Source: Salminus brasiliensis
Lineage: Eukaryota; Chordata; Actinopteri; Characiformes; Bryconidae
Length of the DNA stretch: 64,000 bases
Assembly (NCBI RefSeq): GCF_030463535.1
Contig: NC_132883.1
Span: 34,114,741-34,178,740 of the forward strand
Reading direction: 5' to 3'
A model generated the notes under the pieces. That model saw only the letters and a program-made list of their open reading frames with translations, was not told where the DNA came from and ran no database searches. Shown here in pieces: positions 11,701-24,782 of the stretch. The position numbers were made by a program, and so were the translations under genes. The stretch's first letter is position 1. Every line of letters starts with the position of its first letter.

Positions 11701-14700
11701 TTTCTGTACTAATAAAAAGACAGACTAAATAAGCTATACAAACCTGAGCTTATGATGAACGGTTTTCCCTTATTGCCTTAGTATTGTTTGGTGTCGAGAA
11801 CTGTAATGTTACAGTTCTCGACACCAGTATCAGTATCAAAATGAAAGCTCTGGTATCGTGACAACCATAGCTGGCAGTAATAAGTCGTCAACCACAGAAT
11901 GACTCTGCCAGGCCCTTCTGCTCCAAAACAAAACAAGAGACTACTTCATGCACCATGAAGATGCACTTTGGCATGAGAAACGTGAAATACAATTTGGTGA
12001 GTTTACTGAGAATCATAACGTCCATAATGCACAGTAATAACATGTGTAATGATCTGTCATCGACCATGCAGCAAGTCGTGGCACCAGAACTGCCGTTTTG
12101 GATGGGCATGACAAATCCGCGGGTGGGCCGAATTCGAGTTTCGCTCCTGCGGGAGCAAGGGGGAATATAGGCAAAAAACATAGTATAAGCATAACTGAGC
12201 CGTTTGCTGAGTGTCATTTTAAACACTGGAGAAGGAAAAAAACTGCAGTGGGAGACACTGGCTCATTAGTCGACCAGAACACATAAAACTCATGAGCTCA
12301 TGATAGAAAAACTACACTCTGATCTTTCCTTTGCAGACAGAAGAAATAAGGACCAAGATAACTTCCATATACTGGTGATTTCTACCATTTTTCATGCCTT
12401 TGTTAATGAGATGGGTGATGATTGTTCTGCGTTGAGACATAGCTCAGTAGAGCTACTACAGTAATGGTTCAGTAGCTGTAGTTTTAATTTGTAGCTATAA
12501 TTTGTGCTTGGCTACATTTAAGCGTTAAACAAGCCTCATTCATATGCTTTCAGCAATGGTCTTTCTCCTATTGATCTCCAAAACACTGACTTTAATAGCT
12601 GGACAGTCAACTCATTCCTCATAAGGACAATGAGAAGGACCCCTAGATTCAGACTGTAAACGCCACACTCTTACAAATATACATGTTATGAATGGTTGTT
12701 TGAGCAATTCCATCAAAAAAACACTTCTGTAAAACAATATGTTCGAAAAGATGTGTGTGAGTGTAAAGAAGCTTTAAATATGACATCAAGTTAAGGTTTT
12801 TAAACCCTTAAAAGGTTCTTTACTAAACCAAAGGTAGTTTCTTTAAGTCATTGCTCATAGAACCCTTAGTAGTGATGCCGCACAGTTATGCTTACTGGTT
12901 AAACTAGGCTTTCTGGGTGGCCTAACGGTTTAACTGTTGGCCCTAATATTATGAGAATACAGATTCGATTCCTAGTGATGCCACAACCCTCTCCCGTATT
13001 TGCCCACCCTTTCCCCTTCACTTTCCCCATCCCCATCACTTCAGCCAATGCAGAGGCATGTCAGTGGACCAGGCAATTGGAGTTCTCCTCCAAGCATGTT
13101 CATCTGTTCAATTTCAAATGTGTCATGTATGCAATAAGTGAATTGTAATGTGTTAATTTAGTTTACTCATTAAGGCATTATCTCATGCAGCATTGTTTAT
13201 CCCTCTTTTCTTTTGTAAAAGGATATACATGATTTCAATGGGGTCCATAGTGATGGGTCCATAATCCCTGCATATACACTTGTTGTCCACCACCACCATG
13301 AAGAGGTTACTGCTGGGAATTTGTTGAATGACGAACGACCTCGGAAAGACAAGAGACAAGAGAGAAAAACACGAGAAACATGATGTTTCTGTATGTGTGT
13401 GTGTGTGTGCGTGCCTGTGTTTGATGGGTGCGTATATGTTTTATAGTTCAAAATCTGTGAGACTGTAAGAAGTTTTAGGCAGATGCCAAAAAGATAACGC
13501 ACATCTCCGGCCACCTCATCTCTCAATTGTGTCTCTCGCACACACTTTCACGCACACGACATATTTCAAACAGGCCGAACGGGTGTGATATGTATATGTA
13601 TTAATGAGTTCGTACGTGCCAAGTGGACCAATGGGCCTCCATCCTTTGCTCTGCTCCGCCAGATGTGCTGCCATTGTTTCATCCTCACTCACCACTTTTA
13701 TCAAACCTCGCAGAGTGAAGGCAAAGGCTGGCCAATGAAGTGTTGCAAAATATAAAACATTCAAAGGGGGGGGGGGGGACAAATTGGAACCACACATTCC
13801 AACTTTTTTTTTTTAACAAGGTTTTTTTTATAGGTTGAGGAGATGGATTCTGAGCTGAAGTCGGCGTCCCTGATTTATGCATCTCTGCGAGACTTATGGG
13901 AAGGAATGGTATAGAGGATGATCCCTCTCTCTTTCTTTATCTTCGTCTCCCTCTTTTTTTTTCCACAGTGCGTGTGATTTATGGCCCTGCCCGTAGAGTG
14001 GTTTATCGCACATTTGGTGGAGTCTTGTCCGCTCGGCTAGAACCTTGGTGCAGACACGCTCAATCTATCCCAGATACACGCTGTCTGGGGCAGAGTGGCT
14101 CGATACAATCAAAGAGTCTGACCCAGACTATCTATTTCAAGCCCAGAGATGCACTGCTTAGCACATGATTTAGCACTGGTCATGAATTAATTCTTCAACA
14201 AATGCTTTCTTTATGAGAGAAATTATACTTGGACATGTTGTAAAATTCTGAATACATGCAGTGTAAAATTCAGGCTACAGGTTTTTGTGGTTTAATACAT
14301 CAGTCAGTTAGTTCTTTAAAACAGAAACATTCAAAATTCTCAACCATAGCTCAGTAAAACGAGAAGAGAAAGTGTGTAAAGAGTAGAATAATGCGTAGAA
14401 GTAGTAGAGGAGATATTTTCAAATAACAGAACGATCTTGTTGTGGGTACAGTCGTGCTTTGCTTTGTGAAAGGTCAATTTTACGTCTCAGTGTTGTTTTC
14501 CAGTACCGAAAATGGGCATTAACATGTTTTGTACTTGGACACTTGTATACTTAAGTATATTAAATATTATATAAACTATATAAAAAATATATAGTTTATA
14601 TATAAACTATATAAACTATATAAAAATATATGGGATCACACTTATGCACTGATGAAATACATGTAAAGTAAAAAAAGTAACGTGCACGTGTTTGTCACTG

Positions 14701-14734
14701 TACAGCAAAATTTGTCCTCCCATCTGTGGTAGTG

Positions 14735-14768
<34 letters not shown>

Positions 14769-16323
14769 GAGAGAGCGGTGGGCAGCCAACTCCAGCTTCC
14801 GGGGAGCAGAGAGGGTAAAGGGCCTTGCTCAAGGGCCCAACAGTGGCAGCTTGCCGAGCCCGGGAATCGAACCCACAACCTTGTTATCAATAGCCCGGTG
14901 CTCTAACCGCTGAGCCACCACTGCCCCTAAAGTGCTAACATATAGGATGTTTATATATTAGTACATAACTAATGTACTAACATATAAAATATTTTAGTAA
15001 TATGGTAATATTACTCTCTATTTTTTTTTATAGGAAAATACTGGACTTGGACACAAACAATGCACGGCATGTCACTGATCCAGTTATAGACTGGCATTTA
15101 AACAGCTGAGCAAATCAAAGGTAAAAATTTGTAAACCAGCAAGCAGACGTTTGGAGTGAATGGCTTTTCTAAAAAAAAAACAAAAAATGTCAAAGCACTG
15201 TTCCTTTTCATCTCACAGATCTGAAAAGATAAAGATTCGCCCACATCATGGTGTGTATTTTCCTGTCCAAGTTAGACGAGCTTTTCAAAACTAAAAAGCC
15301 ACATTTGTCCATTTCCATCAAACCTGTGCGGTTTCCGAGTTTACAAGCTCACTTTGCCATGTGGGTTACTTAGAATCTTCTAACTAACAAACCTGACTTC
15401 CAGCCCACCCAAGAACCCCCGGTGGCCCTCATCTTTGTCCAATTATCGACAAAAAATAGAGCAACAATTACATAACCAAATATAACTGCTGCCTGGATTC
15501 TAAGAAATGTATTAAAACCCAGAAACGTAGTATTTCTAGAACACATCAGTTTCAGTCAACACTTACACGTCACCTAACCTAGACCAGACCACCGACCACA
15601 AGCCAGTGTCAGCCAACAATAATCTGACCTTGCCGTAACCCAAAATAAGCTTGGGCACATTCAAATCGACCCATTCGACAAATAAAAAAAGGGGGCTATG
15701 AAGTCTTCTACGGAACCAGCATGATGTGAAAAACCCAGCAAAACAGTCTCTGAGACCAGCCTAAGATGGATTTTGGTTCATTTGGATGAGGAACAGTCCA
15801 AGCCCAGCGCAACCTCGCAAAAAAAGCTTGATTGAATGGAGACCTACAAAAAGTCAGTCCAACTTAATCAAGCGAAATAAAACAGAGACTAGGAGCGCTG
15901 GCCAGAGGAGCGTGTTTTGGCGGGAAGGGATAAACACACTTCCCACTCGAGCGGTGGCTGGCCTTGTGCTCCAAATGAAACACACACACGTATGCATATA
16001 CACAGACAAACACACACGGAAAACTGTCCATGCCTTCAGTGACGTTAATGGTTGGTGAATGAGCCAGACCTGAGCCAAAGATGAAACACAAAGCAGATAC
16101 AGGTGAGACGGAGCAGAGGCAGGCGCACACATTCACACAGACACACAGACACACAAACACACAGTAACAATTACAATCCTTTTTATAAGGCAGAGGAGAA
16201 CTGGACACAAACACAACTGTAACAGATTTTATGTAGTTATGCAGGTATAAACAGAACACGATTTTCGTCATCTTTTCAGATTGCCATGGCAACTGTTTTT
16301 GTACCATAAAAGCTTTACACGTG

Positions 16324-16386
<63 letters not shown>

Positions 16387-19300
16387 ATTCACATACTCAC
16401 TGTTATTATTTTAACCACTCTCCTCGTGGCACTCACAATATATTCTTACTGTGAGCACTACCCAGGCATAAGTTCGGCCCCCACGTGGTGGAGTTAGTTA
16501 CACAGCAGTCACGTTTACATGCATTCTGTTTTCACACTTGTCCCGAACATGCAGGTATTTTTATTATTTGCAGTCACACTGATAAATTAGCCAATCACAC
16601 AACCCCATGCACAGTGCCGGGAGCGGATAGCTTCTACACCTGCAGTGGACCACATTAGAATCCACTTGTAGCGAACCCCAGCCCACTAATGTCAGGAAGA
16701 CCAGAGATCACGCTGGACTGCTCCACACTGCTCAACAGCTTTCACACTTGACCAAATGTACCAAACTCTCAAAGCAAGCGGACCTGAGTCTGTAAATAGT
16801 TTTAGTGTGAAAACTCCCTTATAGCTCAGACAGAATAGAATACATCCATGTATATGCATTAACCAGAATAGACTAGTCTGATGGAGGCCACTCTAAATAA
16901 AGTTCTTATCTTATTAAAATTAGCCACTTGTATCCGATCACATTCTCAATGGGAAAGTTTTAATACATTCTGTGCAAGAGCCAAGCTTGTACAAGGCAAC
17001 AGCAACATATATTATTACTGGCAAAGGGGCTCTTATGGTATGTTCTGTGGGGGGCGAAATAATCTTAATCAAGTTGCATGTAAACAGATATTTTCATCAG
17101 ATTGTTGAATAGAGTGTACATATAAACACCTCAGTCTTAACTACAAATGAATTCAATAGGACTGGAGTAAACCTTTGCATGTCAACATGGCCAGTGTTAC
17201 AGCTAAGCCACAACCAGAGAAACAATGAGTCCATATTGCCCACATAAACACAATGTTTATCCATAGATAATAATAATAATAATAATACATATTCTATTGC
17301 AGTGGAAAAATGACTTCTGCAGAGACATGTGATGACGCCCAAGCCCGAGCAAGAGGGAGGGAGATATAAAGACAGGGAGAGGGGAGAAGAGAAAAGAATA
17401 GATTAAACAAGCTAATGTTTAAGTTAGTTAAAAAGAACATTCACTTGCAGTGTAACATAAAGCCTGGCGCATACCGGGCATGCCATGTTAAAAAATCTGA
17501 AACCATTGTTTTGTCTACCACGGCTGCTGAAAAGAATCCTAGAGGAAAAACTGAAGTTTCCAGACATTTACTGCATATGAAAGTATTAATCTTGCACAAA
17601 TGCTTTCAAAACACTCTTCCATCTAATATAGGCCTAACCAATCAGAAATGTATGCAAACATTCTTTAATGTATTTTCAGTCAAACATAGTCCCCAAGCAG
17701 AACACCATGAGCCTAATTCGTCTTTGTCAAATTGGGGGACATAAAACAGACATGATAAACTATTCATATATCTCACAGTCTGTGGGACATCTCTGTCAAA
17801 CTTTCTCAGAGGAAGTTATGCCCCTTTTTTAAAACTCAGTCTAATCCTAAACACACACTGCAAATATCTCCTATTTCAAACATCGTATATATACTGTGTA
17901 TGCAGTGCATGCGCTTCCGTCTAAGCCAAGACATCAGGCACTTAGCTTTACCTTAAAGCTGAGATATAAACCTAATACTACTTTATCAAAGGTTCATGTA
18001 GAGCATTTAAGCTGAATTTCAAACATCGTAAATACGTTCAGCACTGCATCTGACCCAGGGCTTCTCTCGTTCAAGGCATGACCTCAGTGTTAACCTAAAA
18101 CTGCAATATAAACGTAATACTACTTTATTTTACATTAATGCATAGTCTTAAACCTAAAGTGGTCCATTACGCCATGGTTTCTAAACACGAGCCGGCCAAG
18201 GCCCTAAAACATGATCAATACTTAGCATGCAGACTGTAAATCCATATTTTGGGGCTGCATCAGAGCTTTAAGGTTCAAGTTAAACGTCTCTCTGTGCATT
18301 CCTCTGAAAGGCTGAGTGCACTTAAATCGGGTTTATAAATGCTGGTGGTGGAGGGCTGATGTATATCATTGTGATAGGGGCACAGCGGTTGTAACAGAAA
18401 GTTTATACTGCTTGTAAAAGGGCTTTGATGATAAACCACCCACATCCCCCTTCTGACGGCACTCTTAGGAGAGTAAGGACAACCAAGTGCACAGGTGTGT
18501 GACCATCATGTGCCGCAATGTGCTTCAGAAGGGGGTCGTGAAGCACACACACGCGTGCTTTGTGTGGACGTGAGGTCATACAAATGTCCATATATTTACA
18601 CATTGCTAAGACCTCATATACACTTAAAGAATCGACTAACAGACTTGTTCTACAATAAATTGAGTTTATGTTTAGCCTCAAACATCGCCAATAATTTCGA
18701 AATGGCGAAATTTTAGAACAGTTTTTTAGGAAATATGAAATTTTATTTTACTTTTTATTTTATTTTATTTATTTATTTTTTTACAAAAATAGGTTATTTT
18801 GGAGTTACGGATCTGTACACACCCTTAGCAGCATTTACAGCTTTAAGGCGTGTTGGCAAAGAAGCTGCAAGTTTGGCACACTTGTTTCTGGATATTTTTG
18901 CCCATTCTTCTTGTAACTTCCTTGCAAGCTCAATCAGGTTGGATGGGAAGTGTCAGTATACAGCCAGATGTTCAATTGGTTTCAGGTCTGGGCTCTGGCT
19001 GGGCCATTCAAGGACATTCAAAGACTTTTATCCGAAGCCACTCCTTTGTTCTGTTGGCTGTGTGCTTTCGGTCATTGTCATGTTGGAATTGCCTCAGTCT
19101 GAGGTTTTGTTCAAACTTGATTAGTTTGTGTACTAATCAGGACTAGTCGCCCTAGTCCCGCTGCTGAAAAAGATCCCCACCTCATGATGCTACCACCACA
19201 ATGCTTCATTGTAGGGATTGTATTAGCCAGGTGAGCGGTGAGTGGTACATGATTTCCTCCTGACGTATTCAGGCCAGAAAAATCTTCTTTCTCATAGTTT

Positions 19301-22300
19301 GAGGGTCATTTAACTGCCTTTTGGCCAATTCTAAGCAGGCTGTCATGTGCTTTTTGCAAAGAAGTGGCTTCTGTCTGGCCACTCTACCATAAAGGTGTGA
19401 TTTGTGGAGTGTTAACATGGTTATTCCCCTAAAGGTTTTCCCATCTCCTTAAGGATATGCTCTGTCAGAGTGACCTTTGGGTTCCTGCTCACCTCCCTGG
19501 CCAAGGCCCGGGTGGCCAGGTCTAGGAAGATTCTTGGTGCTTCCAAACTTTTTCCAATAATGAATGGTGGTGGCCACTGTGATCTTTGGGACCTGTAAAG
19601 CTGCAGCAATTTTTATGTACCCTTATTCAGATCTATGCCGTGACACAATCCTTCTGAGGCCTGCAGATAATTCCTTTGACCGAATAGCTTGGTGTTTGCT
19701 CTGACATACCCCTGTCAACTGATATCAAACATCACTCCTGGACACTACTGATACTTTACTTAAATATAAAACCAATATATGTACATATTTATTCAGTATT
19801 GTTATCTATCTGCTGATACCCACTGCTCCTGCACATTATTAATTTCTTATTCTTTATAACTGCACTCATCTCCAGTTAGTTCAAATGCACATTTTAAACA
19901 TGCACATTTTTAACAAAATGCACCTCAGCTCATCAGCTCACTGGGTGTCATATCAATGTGTGTGCATATGTGATATTGTACATTCTGATTTTATTAAATG
20001 TCTAAAAACCTGCTTTCACTTTGTAATTTGAAGCCACCACCATTTTCTTATTGTTTTTTTTTCTCAGATTTTCCTACAAAGTCAGGGCATTTTTGTCCTA
20101 AAAAGGAATGAAAACAAACTCGGACACACACACTTACTTATATACACTCTCTCTAAAAGGTTAAGACTATAAAATGGGAGCGCTTTGCAAGACAAACACA
20201 CTTAACCCTTCACCCACTCACCGGAAAGCATGCAAAGGAAGAAGCCATAACTAACACTGTATTTAAACTCTAATTTATGTATTTATTTTCACCTCTGACT
20301 GTAGCTCAGCTCCCTACATGTTGGCACTGTTAAAAAACCCAGGCTCTATCCTTCTCTGTCAACCACACACATGGATGTGTGCACGTACCAGCACAGACAC
20401 ACACACACGCATACATACATACACAAGCAGATGGTTTTAAAAAGGCCCTGGGACCAAGCTGTGATGTCTGACCACACATAAAGAAAAAGATTAGACAGAA
20501 GACCATAAGGACACACACATGCACACGTTTACACATAAAGGCGGGCAGAGCAGTACTCCCTGTGTATGTGTGTATGTATGTGTGGAGAATTACAGTTCCA
20601 CAAAATCAATGTTACAGTGCATAAAGGACCCACACACAGAGCTGCACACTCATGCGGCCTCAAGAATGTACCCACTCGCATTCATTCAGATACACCACTA
20701 AATGTCAAAGCCTCAATCCCAGTCATAAAGCACTGCTGAGGTAGACATGAACACACACACATACACACACCATATTTAATGCAAAAAATCCTATCAAATC
20801 TCAATATACAGTCATATGCAAAGGTTTGGGCACCCCTATTCAAATGAAATGTTTTGTTGATTTTGTCAGTGAAAATGAATGTAAATGACTACAGAGCACA
20901 ATTCCTGTTTTTTAATATACTAGAAAAAACCCATTAACATAACATATCCAGCTTTTGCATATAGCTGTAAAAATTTGTAAAATAACATTTATTTGGTTGT
21001 AGACAAACCTAAAAAGATTTAAATTATTCTAAATATGCTCCTCCAGTGCATCTTAACAAGCTTCCCAGCCTTGGAGGAAATGAACTGACCTATGGATGAT
21101 TTATAAAATGAGTGAGGAAGGTGTAAACCATCCAAAAATAAGTTTTATTTTAGATTTTTTAAGTTAATCAAGAATAACACTTATATTCAAAATGCCTCAA
21201 GTTCCATACATGGTGAACAAATCTTCAGACAGAATATACTTCAACACTTTCAGAATGCACACTTTAATGCACAGTTAACATTTATCATAGTCATTTATAA
21301 TATTTTACATTGACTTGCATTAAACTTTAAGAAGGTTTTTTCCTTCTCCAGTAAAGTTGCCATTTTGAAGATATAAAGTTTGCAAGGTTTATAATATTTA
21401 ATCTTTAGTCTTGAGTAAATTAACAGAAATTATGATCAATATTTAGGTTTATGAAATTATTTTCACTTATAAATCAACAAAACATCTAAACCTGTTGCAT
21501 ATTAAATATAATATATTATATAGACATAAATAGACAATATAAATAGACAATTATAATAAATTACTTTCTATTGGTTTAGATTTTGTTTTACTTGTTCAGC
21601 AAAACAATACAATCAATAATAAAATTTTGAGATTTTAAGATTATCATATGGATATAAAATAACAAGTGATTCCTGTTTAAATAATCTTGTCAAAATGCCA
21701 GATGCTTTTTATATTGTGTGAACATTGTCCAAAGACTAAACCATTAAGAATGGACTAAAATCTTACTACAATAACAAGCATTACAGTTAGGAATGTTCCT
21801 CCTTTTCCTAAAATGGGGTTTTGTTACTGCAGTGACGATAACAAAGCAATAATATACAAAACACTTCATAAACTCTGCACAAAGACATGGTCAGATACAG
21901 ACTATCTAGCAATGGTGATGAAAAAGACATTACTGTCCTAAAGATGTGGCTACATTTCACCTAATCACCTAATACAACTAAGATCCAACTGAATAACTGT
22001 CCCTCTCTGTCTCTCGCTCTCTCCTCCTCCCTCCCATCTGCCCCGTTTAAAGGAAATTTGTTCTTAATAGAGCCGACAGTATGAACTCTCAAACACCTTT
22101 CATTCAGCAGATGTATGTGTCTGCAAATGTGTGTGTGTGTTTCTAATCAATTTCCTTCATCCAAACAAGATTAAGCTAATCTTAGCCTGGGGGGCAGATA
22201 CACTTAAGCAGATTACCTTGATTTTAGAGCTGCGTCATTTTGTACGGGCCTTTGGGAGGTCGAGCGGATGCAGGGCCTGGGGGGGCGGGGCTTTTGGCCG

Positions 22301-24744
22301 TTTTTGACACAGCCCTTCCATTGGCTGTAAATGTGTGAACGTAGCTGGGCCGGTGGTCATGCTGAGCTGTGGTTTACCGTAGGCAGAGAACGCTCTGAGC
22401 TGATTCCAGATGTGCTCTCTATCGTTCTGAAAACGCACTGGCTGTGGTGGTTGGAATCTCAGAATCTCAGAGGCAGATGGTAATTTTGAGAGTTTTTGAG
22501 ATGTAATAGCTTTGGCAAAATCTTTCTAGTCGTTACTATGTTATTATATTATTGCAAATTTTAGTTGTTGGAACCGCCATAGTGGTCATTTTGACAGTAT
22601 ACATGCAGATGGCTAATTTGTTTTCTATCAGACAGGATAAAAAAAGACATTTCCTAAGAATGGGATTCATATGAGAGTTCATACATTCTTTCCTCACTCA
22701 TATAAAATACATAATTCACAGTGTTACCCATATTGGCTATGCTTAGATTGCAGATATAACCAGGTATACTGATGGCTTGCCAAGTATATTCCATCCAGGA
22801 GTGAGCAACACGCCTTTATTTACTGTTATTGTGATAAACTACTGGTCATTATCACATTACAACTCAATCACTTTGTTCTGAGCATATTCTGGATATGACC
22901 AGTACTTCTGGAACACTGGACAACTATTTTTTTTGCTGTTCATTTTGTCCCATTTTAACATATTCCATGTAGACAATACTGCATATTGCTATAAATAATC
23001 AACTGCACACAGTGCCACTGATCCAAATAATCACTCTTTCCCCATCGTCATTTTTAGACCTAAACCACCACTTTAGCCAGGTCCCAAAAAACCTTTGTAA
23101 AAAGTTTGATGCCTTATTTGAATACTTTAAAGGCAAGCAAATGCTATGAGAAGTTTGTTTATCTATGTGTTCCAGGAACCGCTGACCCTTTTATAGTGCC
23201 CCCTCCAGGTTTGTTTGAGACACAGCAAAAAGCTTGTTCTTAACACGGTAAACTACAAGCATATAATAAAATAACAATGAATTAATAAATAGGTATGAAC
23301 TAACAACTGCAAAAAAAACTACAAAACAGTTTTTACTAATACTTTGGTTATTATTCATTATTATTGTATATAATAATAATAATAATAATAATAATTATTA
23401 TTATTATTATTATTATTATCAGGTATTAAATAAAGAAGAAATCTTTCTCAAATTATTGCTAAAAGCACATATCAAAACTCTCCTGCATCAAAGCACATAT
23501 AAACAGCTGAACAGTTTTAGCGGCAATGAGTGCTATTAATGCAACAAAGGGATAAAATATGTTGGGAATGGAAAATCATTGGAAGAAAGCATGTTTGATC
23601 CTCGGCGATGCCAGAGCCATTTGTGGCTGTAAGTTCAAGACCGCATAAAGGCCTTATTTTGGGTGAGTAGTATGTTTCTCCTTCTCCCCACATCACTTAG
23701 CATGATGTGGGGAGAACATGGTTGTCTGTTAGCTGACATAACTGTTAGTGATCTCCTCTAAGTGTGCTCAGCTTTTCAGTGATGTTGCTTTAGCATGGAA
23801 CCTTTGCAGTTCTTAGCTCATTCTTTAAAAATTTTGGACTATTATTGGAAAACCCACTTGGTAGCACAGTGTAATAGAAGGAGACCTAGCAAAAGGTTGG
23901 AAACGGGTCATGTCTAAGTAGAGGAGAAAATTGGTTTAAATAATAAAAAAATAAACTGAAAGCTTTAACAGTGTATTTTTACATATCTGGTAATCGTAAA
24001 ACAGCCCAGGTTTTTTTGTGAATTTCAAAGCACAAAATTTCCTAATATAGATCAAATCTGCTATTAAACATTACAAAAATAACTAAATTAAAGAGTAGTT
24101 ATTTGAAGCAACAAACTCTATTCTTCCCTCTTTTCCCTCTCTCCTTACTCCAGCGTTCCCTCTCCTCACCCCACCCCCAAGCATACTCGTATATTAAACC
24201 ACTAGAGCAGTTTCCTTCCAAATCATTTCTTTAATAAAAACATGTGTCTTTTAATCATACTGTAAAGCTATCCTCTGCATCTCTGTGTTTTGCTTTTTCT
24301 CTGCGCAGTCGAAGCAATAAAAGTGAAATATGGGCTGAATTGGGACAAAAGTGGCCTGCTCGCTTTGAGTCTCAGCGCTGAAAAAACAAGGCCGGCGTTC
24401 GATTTTTGGCATCTCGGGACCCCGGCAAGTCCAGTGATCAAAATGTCAGGGTGAGTTAATAAAAGCTTGTTATGTTTATTATATGGTATCAGTGGAGGTG
24501 TTGTGTTTTAAAGTGGGAGCCCGTGTGTGCAGACAGGAAAAAAAGGTAGTGGATGTTTGGGAATATGAGTGTATAATATTTCCACAGAATAGGTCAGAAA
24601 TCACAGGCACAATACACACAGACAAACCTAGCCTGACACCGTTTTACATAGTTAAGGCTATTGCCTCTAAATGGAGCTCTGTGGAGGTATTTCAGGACTT
24701 ACACGAGTACACACAAGTTGAAGGTTTTGGACAGGGGGTTACGT

Positions 24745-24782
<38 letters not shown>

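Larger units (their letters stand above)
10184..13226 (-). other. cacna2d3: U12-type AT-AC intron of cacna2d3
   Basis: The intron starts ATATCCTTTT at 13226 and ends GCAC at 10184. A branch-like TTGCTTAAC (consensus TTCCTTAAC) places its branch adenosine about 11 bases before the end, and the usual long pyrimidine tract is absent. The flanking codons join as T|AT, giving IEIM-Y-NESLK. Contents: a polypurine GA stretch (10629-10686), a MITE-like relic with a 38-bp palindrome (11789-11826) and a tRNA-derived SINE (12905-13110). No gene was seen. Confidence 0.88.

Noticed and set aside
13896..14168. A 90-codon plus-strand ORF in a GC-richer patch of a cacna2d3 intron.
   Set aside because: No recognisable motif and it overlaps no splice-consistent exon. 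Left as intronic sequence.
14764..14930. A functional tRNA gene on the minus strand.
   Set aside because: Only A- and B-box-like sequences remain; no cloverleaf with proper acceptor stem. It fits a tRNA-derived SINE.
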